This document shows, one piece after another, positions 17,501-26,368 of a DNA stretch of 64,000 bases. Source of the stretch: UBA8529 sp964390565. GTDB taxonomy: Bacteria > Bacteroidota > Bacteroidia > Bacteroidales > Tenuifilaceae. The notes beneath the pieces are model-generated. The model was not told where the DNA came from, did no database searches, and worked only from the letters and a program-made list of their open reading frames with translations. Within the stretch, counting starts at the first letter, position 1. Each line of letters starts with the position of its first letter. Where the stretch lies: assembly GCA_964390565.1 (NCBI GenBank), contig CAYMII010000017.1:1-64000 (forward strand), written 5' to 3'. Position numbers and translations under genes: made by a program.

Positions 17501-19347
17501 CCCTCTTTGTAAGCATGGATAATTGAGTTGAGCATCTGTTCGGTTTCAGCGGCACCTTCGCCAAGTAGGAATCCAATTTTTTGAACCATTGCAAGGTTTT
17601 TATCCACCACATCGGTGATACGTTTAATAACCTCTTCTTTTCGCACCTCTGGTGCGTATAAATCGCGGATTACAGCACCAACAATGCTATTCTTTTTAAT
17701 TGTAAATACCGAAATATTCAAAAGGCTCTCTTTGTAATGAATATCACGATTTAGGATATCGTCGTTATTTTGAATTACATAAGAGAAAAGGTTGTGAATA
17801 TTGTATGGCAAAAGGCTCTTAAGGTCAGCACCTACAAGGCCAGGAATGATCTCATTAATTTCAAGTGCATCATCGCCTAAAAGGTCGATAAAACTTTGGT
17901 TACTCTGAAGTATCTTCATCTTTTTATCGATGATAACCACTGCCGAAGGCAGTTTTTTGAGCATAGTTGTAATAGTATCAGATGCTTCGCGAGCTGTTTC
18001 CTGTTCAATGCGTGCTTTTTTCTCCGACTCTTTAAGCGCATCCTGCGTTTTAGCCAGTTTATCATTTGTGGCTCGCAGGGTTTTGATGTATTCCTGCCTA
18101 TTCTTAAGCGTAAAGTTGAGGCACATGTCGGTATTGGCTAAGCCAGATGCAACGGCAGTTGCAAAATCGCGACACGATAGGTATCCACAAGCTTCGCAGC
18201 CAGAATCTTTCTCGATAAACTCTTTGTCTATTACTTTTAAAACTTCTTGTATTTTCTCTTCTGGTGGTGCTGGGAGCCTTTGGTCGTTAATGGTGAATGA
18301 TCTTGTGTAATCAAGGTTTTCGAACTTAGCAAGATGCTTCTCCCAAGTAGGACGATTGAATGTTTTAAGCCTTTTATTGGCGTAGTTTACAACCATTGTG
18401 CGGCGGATAAATTTTTTCCCGCCCTTTGATGTACCTGGGCCCATTAAGCAACCCTCGCAGAAAAATAGGTTGAAATGACGATTAATTAGCTCTGCACTCG
18501 TTTCAAACTGTTCAACCGCTTCAAGCAGATTTGCGGCACCTTCGGTAGTGATAACCTTTCCAACTAAAAGATCTTCACTTATATCAACTGCTTGTAATAA
18601 ACCGTTGCTGATTGGGTAAAGCGACCCTTTATAACCAATAGGTTCATCAAATTCAGAGTATTCTAGGTTGCTTTCTTTAATGTTGAACTCCTCAAACATC
18701 TCACGAAGCTCAACATAGGTTAAAACGGAGTCGATTTTTCCATCGCCATTGTAAAGTTTAATCTCATCTTTATGCTGAATACATGGGCCAATGGCAACAA
18801 CTTTAGTGTCCTCGCCATAAAGATCGTGAACAGCTTTTGCTGTTGCAACCATAGGCGAAACAATGGGGGCAAGGTTATTGACAAGTTCAGGATGAAATTT
18901 CTCAACCATAGAAACTACTACAGGACAAGTAGTAGTAAGAAAATATTTGCCTTTAAAATTATCGAATAGTTTCTTGTACTCACGTGCAATAAGATCAACC
19001 CCAAAAGTAACCTCGCAAACGTAGGTAAATCCTAGAGACTTAATCATCTCTACGAATTTTCGGTAATCCGTAATATCAACAAACTCACCCGAAATACTTG
19101 GTGCGCAGATTGCGGCAACCTTTTCTCCTGAACTTAATAAAGCTTTTACCTCTTCTTTGGAAGAATAATATTTTACTGCATTTACAGGGCAGATATTAAG
19201 ACAACTGCCACATCCAATGCATCTATCGGCAATAATTCTAGCATAACTTTGACCCGCTTTCACCTCAATTGCTTTAACTGGACAAACCCTAACGCAGGCG
19301 TAACAGTTAATGCAGCTCTCTTGATTTATCTCAAATAGTTGCGGCAT
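17476..19347 (-). CDS. hydS: Sensory [FeFe]-hydrogenase with PAS domain (HydS1)
   Basis: A 623-residue sensory [FeFe]-hydrogenase. Order: two [4Fe-4S] motifs (Cys12/15/18/22 and Cys43/46/49/53); the H-cluster domain with Cys141 in TTTCPVVV, Cys189 in GPCIQHKDE, and Cys297/Cys300 in CEGCLMGPG; an extra Fe-S motif (Cys384/387/392/409); a coiled coil (about 415-455); and a PAS domain (about 460-575). The catalytic proton-transfer Cys, which precedes the ligand Cys in HydA, is Thr140, and the last H-cluster motif is CxxC instead of CxxxC. Both fit low-turnover sensors such as HydS of Thermotoga. It sits between a thioredoxin-like Fe-S gene (20 bp upstream) and a phosphatase, behind a Rex-type operator. 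Confidence 0.9.
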   Translation of the reverse strand: MPQLFEINQESCINCYACVRVCPVKAIEVKAGQSYARIIADRCIGCGSCLNICPVNAVKYYSSKEEVKALLSSGEKVAAICAPSISGEFVDITDYRKFVEMIKSLGFTYVCEVTFGVDLIAREYKKLFDNFKGKYFLTTTCPVVVSMVEKFHPELVNNLAPIVSPMVATAKAVHDLYGEDTKVVAIGPCIQHKDEIKLYNGDGKIDSVLTYVELREMFEEFNIKESNLEYSEFDEPIGYKGSLYPISNGLLQAVDISEDLLVGKVITTEGAANLLEAVEQFETSAELINRHFNLFFCEGCLMGPGTSKGGKKFIRRTMVVNYANKRLKTFNRPTWEKHLAKFENLDYTRSFTINDQRLPAPPEEKIQEVLKVIDKEFIEKDSGCEACGYLSCRDFATAVASGLANTDMCLNFTLKNRQEYIKTLRATNDKLAKTQDALKESEKKARIEQETAREASDTITTMLKKLPSAVVIIDKKMKILQSNQSFIDLLGDDALEINEIIPGLVGADLKSLLPYNIHNLFSYVIQNNDDILNRDIHYKESLLNISVFTIKKNSIVGAVIRDLYAPEVRKEEVIKRITDVVDKNLAMVQKIGFLLGEGAAETEQMLNSIIHAYKEGDKRNEKK

Positions 19348-19367
19348 TTGTATTTTAATTTGAGTGA

Positions 19368-19619
19368 TTACTGTTTCTTAAAGGTACTGTTTAGTATTTC
19401 AATAATGTTGAACTCATTAACCCCAGTATGGATGGTGTCGTTAATTTTTACAACAGGTCCTTCGGCGCATCTTCCAAAGCAATGACCTCCATGAAAAAAG
19501 ATTCTATCTTGAAGGTTATTATCTTTAATATACTTATCAATCACCTTGAGGGTTGCCTTGTTGCCACGTGCAAAGCACGAACTCCCTAAACAAATTACTA
19601 CTTCAACTTTATTGCTCAT
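19368..19619 (-). CDS. Thioredoxin-like [2Fe-2S] ferredoxin
   Basis: An 83-residue protein with the thioredoxin-like [2Fe-2S] fold of NuoE and HydC, reduced to the cluster domain. Ligands are Cys10, Cys15 (CLGSSC), Cys47 and Cys51 (CFGRC), followed by AEGPVVKIND. It probably delivers electrons to or from HydS1, whose start lies 20 bp downstream. It is the first gene of the leftward operon; a -7 box and a Rex-type palindrome lie directly upstream. Confidence 0.85.
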   Translation of the reverse strand: MSNKVEVVICLGSSCFARGNKATLKVIDKYIKDNNLQDRIFFHGGHCFGRCAEGPVVKINDTIHTGVNEFNIIEILNSTFKKQ

Positions 19620-19630
19620 TCCTAAATAGA

Positions 19631-19656
19631 TGTTAATCCATTAACAAGCAAAGTTA
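19631..19656 (-). promoter_or_regulatory. Rex-type operator overlapping the HydS1 operon promoter
   Basis: TGTTAATCCATTAACA (19631-19646) is a perfect inverted repeat with a 4-bp spacer, matching the core of the known Rex consensus TTGTTAANNNNTTAACAA. On the leftward strand it starts 2 bp after an exact Bacteroidetes -7 box, TAACTTTG (19649-19656), so it would cover the transcription start; the start codon is 12 bp further on. A clear -33 element was not found at the ideal distance. A rex gene lies in the same locus (27947). This is a classic block-the-promoter arrangement. Confidence 0.7.
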
Positions 19657-19871
19657 TGAAATTATAATCAATAACGAGCAACAAGGCGAAATGTTTGATG
19701 TTTCATGAAATTCCCTTTTGATGAGGGTTTTACGAATAAAAATAGAATAATAATGATGAAAAATTTTAATAGAACAATAATTGTTGGCTTTTCGCATTTG
19801 TTTTAGTAAATTGTTGCCTATTATTTGGTGGAAAAATTGATGTAATTAATAGATATATAGTACCTTAACTA

Positions 19872-19889
19872 TTGTTAGCGAGCAAACAG
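19872..19889 (+). promoter_or_regulatory. Imperfect Rex-like site upstream of hydC
   Basis: TTGTTAGCGAGCAAACAG matches 10 of the 14 defined positions of the Rex consensus. It lies between a TTG and an imperfect -7 box (TATGTTTA, 19892-19899), 65 bp before the hydC start. It could put the catalytic operon under the same NADH control, but the match is weak. Confidence 0.35.
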
Positions 19890-19953
19890 TATATGTTTAA
19901 TTGCTTAGTTTTTAGGGAAATAGTTTATTGAAAAATGAAAAAACATCGTAAAG

Positions 19954-20412
19954 ATGGAAAATAGAATAGGTTTATTACTCGAAAAGTATAGCCATTCCCG
20001 CCGCGATAGCCTTATCCCAATTTTACAGGATATACAGGAAGAGATCGGTTACCTTTCTGAAGAAGCGATAGTGCTTGTTGGCAAGCATTTGGACATGCCA
20101 ACTAGCAAGATTTATGGCATGGCAACTTTTTATAATCAGTTTAGGTTTGAGCAAAAGGGAGCCTACCATATCGAGGTATGCCATGGTACTGCTTGCCATT
20201 TGCTTGGAGCCGTTCCAATTATTGATATCATCGAAAAGAAATTAAAAATAAAAGCGGGTCAAACCTCTCGAAATGGGAAATACAGCCTCGATGTAGTTCC
20301 TTGCATTGGGGCATGCTCCCAGTCACCTGTAATAGCTATAAATGGTGAATTTTACTCGAAACTAACGACTGATAAATTGAAGCAGATACTTGTTGATCTT
20401 GTAGGAGAATAG
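19954..20412 (+). CDS. hydC: Bifurcating hydrogenase NuoE-like subunit HydC
   Basis: A 152-residue NuoE/HydC homologue. After an N-terminal helical part it has the thioredoxin-like [2Fe-2S] domain with ligands Cys76, Cys81 (CHGTAC), Cys117 and Cys121 (CIGAC). In trimeric bifurcating hydrogenases HydC shuttles electrons near the flavin subunit HydB. It is the first gene of the rightward operon, 26 bp before hydB and 5' of hydA, which fixes the assignment. It is preceded by the divergent control region. Confidence 0.93.
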   Translation: MENRIGLLLEKYSHSRRDSLIPILQDIQEEIGYLSEEAIVLVGKHLDMPTSKIYGMATFYNQFRFEQKGAYHIEVCHGTACHLLGAVPIIDIIEKKLKIKAGQTSRNGKYSLDVVPCIGACSQSPVIAINGEFYSKLTTDKLKQILVDLVGE

Positions 20413-20438
20413 TTTAAATTATTTAAAAAACGGATTAT

Positions 20439-22385
20439 ATGGATAATCAAGATTTTACGAATGATATTAAGTTTTTTCTCGATAATGTTCTAACCAGCAA
20501 TTCCTCGGATTATCCAAAAAATATTGAAGATCGACTGGAGATATACCGCCGTAATAAAATAACTAAACCGGTCATATACATAGGAATTACAAGCTCGTCG
20601 GTTTGTGCGGGGGCATTAAATGTTAAGAAAGCCATTGAGGAGTATATTGCCGATAATCAAGTAGATATTAGCGTTATAACTACCGGAAGCCTCGGAATTT
20701 GCTCTCACGAGCCGATGATTGATATTCACATTCCGGGCAAAAATCGTGTTGTTTTTAGCAAAGTTACCTCCAACGATATCCAAACTATTCTTGATGGGAT
20801 ACTAAATAAATACTTACCTCTCGATATGGTACTAGGCCAATATCGACATAAGTTTCATGAGCCATGGCAGGATGTACCTTTTTTAGATGAGCTGCCATTC
20901 TTCAGAGATCAAAATCGGATTATACTTTCTAACTGTGGGGTAATTAATCCTGACAATATTCTGGATTATATGGCTCATGGTGGGTATCGAGCATTAGCAA
21001 AGGCTTTGCGAAATCACACTTATGAGGATATTTGCTCAATGGTTGAGCAAAGCGGTTTACGAGGTCGTGGAGGCGGAGGATATCCTACCGGAACCAAATG
21101 GCGCAAAGCGTTACAGGTAACAACCGATCAGCGCTATATGATTTGTAATGCCGATGAGAGCGATCCCGGTGCCTTTGTTTATCGTTTGCTAATGGAGAGC
21201 GATCCGCATCGAATTATCGAGGGGCTAATCATCAGCTCATACGCCATTGGTGCAAGCAAAGCTTATATCTACACTCGTAATAGCAACATTTTAACGGTCG
21301 AAAGGCTTGAAAGGGCTGTAAGTCAGGCATACGATGCTGGGTTGTTAGGATACAATATTCTCGATAGCGGATTTAATATTGATATTGTTATTCGTAAAGG
21401 CCCTGGAGCTTACGTTTGTGGCGAAGAAACAGCTTTGATTCGTAGTATTGAGGGTAAACGAGGGATGCCAACAGTTAAACCTCCGTATCCAACAGAACAA
21501 GGACTTTTTGGAAAACCAACAGCCGTAAATAATGTTGAAACAGTTGCCAATGTGCCAAGTATTGTTCTAAACGGCGCTGAATGGTACTCATCTATTGGGA
21601 CTGAAAATTCAAAAGGAACTAAAATATTTTCAATTACAGGAAAAGTCAAAGATGCCTGCGCTGTTGAGGTTACAATGGGTACACCATTATCGGCGCTACT
21701 CGATTTGGGAGGCGGAGTTATCGACGAGCGGAAGTTTAAGGCGCTGCATCTTGGCGGGCCATCTGGGTTTAGCGTCCTTTCGGAGGAGTTAAATCTGCCA
21801 ATCGATTTTGATAAACTTAAGGAGGCTGGAGTTGCAATTGGGTCTGGTGGTGTTCAGGTATTGGATGACTCGGTTTGTGTTATCGATATGGTAAAGTATT
21901 TCATGCACTTTATCCAAAAGGAGAGTTGCGGGAAGTGCATTCCTTGTCGCGAAGGTTCTAGAAGGATGCTTGAGATTCTTCAAAACATATCAAAACGCCC
22001 TACTAACGAGAATGGTCAAAACACGCTCGAACGATTCAAAGGGGTAATTCATCTCGAAAGTTTGGCAGAGGTGATGCGTGATACATCTCTTTGCGGTTTG
22101 GGCCAAACGGCTCCAAATCCTGTGCTTCGCACTTTGAAACTTTTCCGGGATGAGTTCGAGGAGCATATCTTCGATCGTAAGTGCCAAGCTGGTGTTTGCC
22201 GCGATTTAAGGACATTCTATATAGATGTTGAAAAGTGTACAGGATGTACGGCTTGTGCTAAAAAGTGTCCAACAAATGCAATTATTGGCACACCTCGTTC
22301 ACCCTATTTTGTGGTTGAGGATAAGTGTATTGGATGCGGAATTTGCGGCGATGTTTGTAAGTTTTCGGCGGTTTATTTTAAGTAG
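20439..22385 (+). CDS. hydB: Bifurcating hydrogenase NuoF-like flavin subunit HydB
   Basis: A 648-residue NuoF-type subunit. Order: an N-terminal thioredoxin-like domain (about 40-125); the NADH/FMN domain with GLRGRGGGGYPTGTKW and GAYVCGEETALI; an SLBB domain; the 4Fe-4S motif ESCGKCIPCREG; and two C-terminal [4Fe-4S] motifs (CTGCTACAKKCP and CIGCGICGDVC). FMN is the likely bifurcation site, where NADH and ferredoxin electrons join. The N-terminal domain has only Cys56 and Cys88; the usual four cluster ligands are incomplete, so it may hold no [2Fe-2S] cluster. Confidence 0.93.
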   Translation: MDNQDFTNDIKFFLDNVLTSNSSDYPKNIEDRLEIYRRNKITKPVIYIGITSSSVCAGALNVKKAIEEYIADNQVDISVITTGSLGICSHEPMIDIHIPGKNRVVFSKVTSNDIQTILDGILNKYLPLDMVLGQYRHKFHEPWQDVPFLDELPFFRDQNRIILSNCGVINPDNILDYMAHGGYRALAKALRNHTYEDICSMVEQSGLRGRGGGGYPTGTKWRKALQVTTDQRYMICNADESDPGAFVYRLLMESDPHRIIEGLIISSYAIGASKAYIYTRNSNILTVERLERAVSQAYDAGLLGYNILDSGFNIDIVIRKGPGAYVCGEETALIRSIEGKRGMPTVKPPYPTEQGLFGKPTAVNNVETVANVPSIVLNGAEWYSSIGTENSKGTKIFSITGKVKDACAVEVTMGTPLSALLDLGGGVIDERKFKALHLGGPSGFSVLSEELNLPIDFDKLKEAGVAIGSGGVQVLDDSVCVIDMVKYFMHFIQKESCGKCIPCREGSRRMLEILQNISKRPTNENGQNTLERFKGVIHLESLAEVMRDTSLCGLGQTAPNPVLRTLKLFRDEFEEHIFDRKCQAGVCRDLRTFYIDVEKCTGCTACAKKCPTNAIIGTPRSPYFVVEDKCIGCGICGDVCKFSAVYFK

Positions 22386-22417
22386 ATAAGTTAAGAGTAC
22401 GAATAACAATTTCGACT

Positions 22418-24142
22418 ATGCAATTCAATATTGAGGTAAACAACAAATTGATTGAGGTTCGCAAGGGAGAAACAATTCTTGCTGCTTTGTTTCGAAATGG
22501 AATTAAGGTTCCTACGCTTTGCAATATGAAGGAACTTTCGCCAACCGGGGCTTGTCGGATTTGTGTTGTGGAGGTGGAAGGGAAGGAGAATCTTGTTACC
22601 TCATGCTCTTACCCTGTTGAGGAGGGAATGAAGATAAAAACCCACTCTCCAAGAGTGGTTAAGGCTCGTAAAACGCTTGTTGAGTTACTCCTCTCGAATC
22701 ATCCCGACGATTGTCTTTACTGCGAACGAAACGGCTGTTGTGAGTTACAGGATTTAGCTATCGACTTAAATATTCGCGAACGTAGAATATCTGGAAAGAA
22801 AACCCGTCATAAACTCGATCTTTCAAGTCCAAGCATTGTTCGCGATCCTGCAAAATGTATCCTTTGTGGTCGTTGTGTTCGTGTTTGCGATGAGTTGCAA
22901 TCGGTTTCAACCCTTGAGTTTCTTAACAGAGGCAATAAAACCCTAATTGGAACGGCAATGGCTCGTGATCTAAACTTCTCGAGTTGTATCAATTGTGGTC
23001 GTTGTGTAATGGTTTGCCCAACAGGTGCGCTTCATGAGCATGGTTATCTCGATGAGGTGATTGACTCGTTGAATAACCCATCATTAAAAGTTATTGCTCA
23101 GTATGGACCCGCTGTAACAGTTTCTCTTGCTGAAGAGTTTGGGATAAAATCTGGCAAAGATATTAACGGTGTGATTAACGCTGCGCTTCGAAAAATTGGG
23201 TTCGACCATATTTTCGATACATCCTTTGCTGCCGATCTAGCAGTTATGGAAACCGTTGAGGGGATAATGCAAAAACTCGAAACTGGCGAGGGCTTTCCAA
23301 TCATCTCAAGCTGTTGCCCAGCTTGGGTAAAGTATGCCGAGCAGTTTTATCCTGAGGTATTGCCATATATCTCAACTTGTAAATCGCCACAGCAGATGCT
23401 GGGTTCAATAATCAAGACCTATTACGCACCTCAAAACAATATTAACCCAAATTCAATTTATTCAGTAGCCATTATGCCTTGCCTTGCCAAGAAATTCGAG
23501 GCACAGCGCGAGGAGATGACCCATAAGGCGATATCCGATGTTGATGTTGTAATAACAACGCGTGAGCTATCAAAATTGATAAAATTGTATGGGATAGATA
23601 TCCAAAATTTAGAGCCTCAAACACCCGATTCACCTTTTGGTATAAGAAGTTCTGCAGGCAAACTTTTTGGAACATCAGGTGGAACAACCGAAGCAATTCT
23701 AAGGACTTTGCATTTTAAACTAACCGGGAAGGAGTTTAATACCCTGAAATTGCAAGATCTAAGATCTGTAAGCGGCATTAAAGAAATCCCAGTTAAAATT
23801 GGGAATAAGGAGTTTAGGGTAGTGCTTGTTAATGGGTTAACTGGTATAGAGAAGCTTATGGAGGGCATAATCAATAAAACCGTTAATGCACATTTTATCG
23901 AGATTATGGCTTGTACCGGAGGATGCGTTAATGGTGGAGGACAACCCTTTAAAGCGGGCGAAAAGGATATAAAGGCAAGGATAAGAACTATTTATGAGAT
24001 TGATGAGGTTGATACCATAAAAGCATCTCATAAGAATCCTTTAGTTAATGACCTGTATGAGAAATTCTTAGAGAAACCTTGCAGCGAAAAAGCAAAACAG
24101 CAGTTACATACATGCTACACCAAGCGCGATGTCTTACTATAA
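22418..24142 (+). CDS. hydA: [FeFe]-hydrogenase catalytic subunit HydA
   Basis: A 574-residue catalytic [FeFe]-hydrogenase: N-terminal [2Fe-2S] (Cys35/46/49/63), His-Cys [4Fe-4S] (His95, Cys99/102/108), two [4Fe-4S] motifs (CILCGRCVRVC, CINCGRCVMVC), then the H-cluster domain with all three catalytic motifs intact: SSCCPAWV, MPCLAKKFE, and IMACTGGCVNGGGQP. A small-subunit-like tail ends the protein. With HydB and HydC it should evolve H2 from NADH plus reduced ferredoxin, or run in reverse. The intact CCP contrasts with both sensor homologues beside it. The gap to hydB is 32 bp. Confidence 0.96.
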   Translation: MQFNIEVNNKLIEVRKGETILAALFRNGIKVPTLCNMKELSPTGACRICVVEVEGKENLVTSCSYPVEEGMKIKTHSPRVVKARKTLVELLLSNHPDDCLYCERNGCCELQDLAIDLNIRERRISGKKTRHKLDLSSPSIVRDPAKCILCGRCVRVCDELQSVSTLEFLNRGNKTLIGTAMARDLNFSSCINCGRCVMVCPTGALHEHGYLDEVIDSLNNPSLKVIAQYGPAVTVSLAEEFGIKSGKDINGVINAALRKIGFDHIFDTSFAADLAVMETVEGIMQKLETGEGFPIISSCCPAWVKYAEQFYPEVLPYISTCKSPQQMLGSIIKTYYAPQNNINPNSIYSVAIMPCLAKKFEAQREEMTHKAISDVDVVITTRELSKLIKLYGIDIQNLEPQTPDSPFGIRSSAGKLFGTSGGTTEAILRTLHFKLTGKEFNTLKLQDLRSVSGIKEIPVKIGNKEFRVVLVNGLTGIEKLMEGIINKTVNAHFIEIMACTGGCVNGGGQPFKAGEKDIKARIRTIYEIDEVDTIKASHKNPLVNDLYEKFLEKPCSEKAKQQLHTCYTKRDVLL

Positions 24143-24172
24143 ACTGACAACTAAAAACTAAAAACTGTTTTT

Positions 24173-26176
24173 ATGCCATTCTCCGAAGATAAATCAAAAC
24201 TTGTTTATACAGTTAAGGAGCTGTGTAGGGTTTGCTATACATGTGTGAGGGAATGTCCGGCTAAAGCCATTAAAATTATTAATGGGCAAGCTGAAGTGAT
24301 TAGCGAAAGATGTATAGGTTGTGGAAACTGTATCAAGGTTTGTAGTCAAGATGCTAAAGTGTTCTATCAATCGAGGATTGAAGTTAAAAATCTTTTACAA
24401 TCGGATGTTAAGGTTGCAGCCATTGTAGCGCCTAGTTTTCCTGCTGAGTTTCCTGAGATTAAGGATTATCGGAAGTTCGTTGGTATGATTCGTTCGTTGG
24501 GTTTCGATTACGTTTTTGAAGTTGCCTTTGGTGCCGATTTAGTGGCTAAGAAGTATAAAGATTTACTTGAAGATAGATCGGGTACCGATTACATATCATC
24601 CGATTGCCCGGCAATTGTTTCATATATTCGCTACTATCATCCCGATTTGGTTAAAAACCTTGTTCCTGTTGTTTCGCCGATGGTTGCAATGGCAAGGGTT
24701 GTAAAACGAAAGTTGGGATCAGATGTAAAGATTGTATTTGTTGGTCCTTGTATCGCAAAGAAAGCTGAATCGGAAGAGACTGATGAGGCGTTGACATTTA
24801 GAGAATTACGAGGAATGTTCGATTTGGCCGAGCTAAATGCTGATAACGTTGAGGCATCGGATTTCGATACGCCACATGCAGGTAGAGGTGCGATTTTTCC
24901 TGTTAGCAGAGGACTTATTCAAACCGTTAACATTTTTGATGATGTTGTTGAGGGTAACGTAATTGTTGCCGAAGGTCGAATTGGCTTTCAAGAGGCAATT
25001 AAGGAGTATGAAGCTGATAGTTTAAAGGGACAACATCTGGAACTTTTATGCTGCGAAGGGTGTATCATGGGTCCTGGTATGACTCCCGGTGGAAAGCGTT
25101 TTGAACGAAGGACTTACATCAGCTCATATGTTCAACAAAAGCTGGCAAACGAGAATCAGGAAGAGCTTCTAAAATCGCTTAAAGAGTACGAAGATATTGA
25201 TATCTCTAGAGATTTTAAACCATCAGATAGGCGAAAACCGATGCCATCGGAAACGGAGGTAGGCAAGATTTTAGCATCGATGGGAAAATTCTCCAATCGC
25301 GATCACCTAAACTGTGGTGCTTGTGGATACGACACTTGTCTTGAACATGCCGTTGCTATCGTTGAGGGTCTTGCCGAGGTTGAGATGTGCCTACCTTACA
25401 CCATTGAGGAGATGCACGCCTCGCTGAAAGATTTGGCCATTTCTAACGAGAAGTTGGCAAAGGTTCAGCAAGCCCTTAAGCAATCGGAGAAGTTGGCACA
25501 CATGGGGCAGCTTTCTGCTGGTATTGCTCACGAATTAAATAACCCGCTTGGTGTTGTTTTGATGTATAGCAACATCCTTCTCGATGAGTATCCACCTGAT
25601 GATCCTATTCGTCAAGATATTGAGCTGATTGCTTCTCAGGCCGAAAGGTGCAAAAAGATAGTTAGCGGATTACTCAATTTTGCGCGTAAGAATCAGGTTA
25701 AGCTCGAGGTCATTAACCTTAAAAAACTTGCCGAGGATAGCATCAAATCTGTTGTAATCCCTCAAAATATTAAAACTGCGGTAGTTTGTAAAGCAGCTAA
25801 TTGTGAGGCGCAGCTCGATTACGAACAGATGATGCAAGTGCTTACAAATCTCAATAAAAACGCTGTTGAGGCGATGTCTAGCGGTGGTTTTTTAACCGTT
25901 GAGGTTGATGGAAACGAAAAAGAGGTGATTTTTAATGTAATTGATACTGGTACTGGAATTCCCGAGGAGAATATGGAAAAGCTTTACACCCCATTTTTCA
26001 CTACAAAAGGACTGGGTAAAGGAACAGGCTTGGGGTTGGCAACAACATATGGAATCGTTAAAATGCATAAGGGAAAGATTGAAGTTGATTCAAATACTGA
26101 TCGCATGAAAGGGCCTACTGGAACAACCTTTAGAATTATCTTACCTAGAGAAGAGGGGGAGGATGTTGAGAAGTGA
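24173..26176 (+). CDS. Sensory [FeFe]-hydrogenase fused to histidine kinase (HydS2)
   Basis: A 667-residue fusion. Order: two [4Fe-4S] motifs (Cys18/21/24/28 and Cys47/50/53/57); a sensory H-cluster domain with Cys145 in SSDCPAIV, Cys193 in GPCIAKKAE, and Cys294/297 in CEGCIMGPG; an extra Fe-S motif (Cys381/384/389/406); HisKA with His453 in AGIAHELNNPLG; and HATPase with NKNAVEAM, DTGTGIP and GTGLGLATT. Asp144 replaces the catalytic proton-transfer Cys. This matches histidine-kinase-linked sensory hydrogenases. It lies 30 bp after hydA, and response regulators follow, so I infer an H2- or redox-triggered phosphorelay. Confidence 0.9.
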   Translation: MPFSEDKSKLVYTVKELCRVCYTCVRECPAKAIKIINGQAEVISERCIGCGNCIKVCSQDAKVFYQSRIEVKNLLQSDVKVAAIVAPSFPAEFPEIKDYRKFVGMIRSLGFDYVFEVAFGADLVAKKYKDLLEDRSGTDYISSDCPAIVSYIRYYHPDLVKNLVPVVSPMVAMARVVKRKLGSDVKIVFVGPCIAKKAESEETDEALTFRELRGMFDLAELNADNVEASDFDTPHAGRGAIFPVSRGLIQTVNIFDDVVEGNVIVAEGRIGFQEAIKEYEADSLKGQHLELLCCEGCIMGPGMTPGGKRFERRTYISSYVQQKLANENQEELLKSLKEYEDIDISRDFKPSDRRKPMPSETEVGKILASMGKFSNRDHLNCGACGYDTCLEHAVAIVEGLAEVEMCLPYTIEEMHASLKDLAISNEKLAKVQQALKQSEKLAHMGQLSAGIAHELNNPLGVVLMYSNILLDEYPPDDPIRQDIELIASQAERCKKIVSGLLNFARKNQVKLEVINLKKLAEDSIKSVVIPQNIKTAVVCKAANCEAQLDYEQMMQVLTNLNKNAVEAMSSGGFLTVEVDGNEKEVIFNVIDTGTGIPEENMEKLYTPFFTTKGLGKGTGLGLATTYGIVKMHKGKIEVDSNTDRMKGPTGTTFRIILPREEGEDVEK

Positions 26177-26257
26177 TAGTCTAAGGTTAAGGTTATGAGG
26201 AGAGTGATAAGTTATGAGAAATGAGAAAAAAATAGCGTTTTCGTGTTATTGAGTTAA

Positions 26258-26289
26258 AACTCTCTGCGCACTCCGCGTCTCTGCGGTTA
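26258..26289 (-). repeat. GCAGAGACGC intergenic repeat, right copy (inverted)
   Basis: On the minus strand this reads AACCGCAGAGACGCGGAG then TGCGCAGAG, an inverted and slightly diverged copy of 17358-17386. Both copies are also preceded by a T-run and followed by TTTAA-type sequence, so similarity extends beyond the core. The pair brackets HydS1, HydC, HydB, HydA and HydS2. Confidence 0.6.
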
Positions 26290-26368
26290 AAAAATAGAGG
26301 AGATGAGAGAAGTGCCTAATAGTATTGAAAAGATTTAAATAAGTTAAGAATCAGTAATATAAAATACA

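Larger units (their letters stand above)
19620..19953. promoter_or_regulatory. Divergent control region of the hydrogenase locus
   Basis: A 334-bp gap between the leftward sensor operon and the rightward hydC operon. It contains the leftward -7 box and Rex-type palindrome at 19631-19656 (listed separately), a weaker Rex-like site at 19872-19889 on the hydC side, and a small perfect palindrome AACAATAATTGTT at 19773-19785. A TATGTTTA sequence at 19892-19899 is the best, imperfect, -7 candidate for hydC. I found no long open reading frame in the gap. Confidence 0.6.

Noticed and set aside
18720..18905. Out-of-frame minus-strand frame inside HydS1
   Set aside because: It lies wholly inside a strongly supported coding region in another frame.
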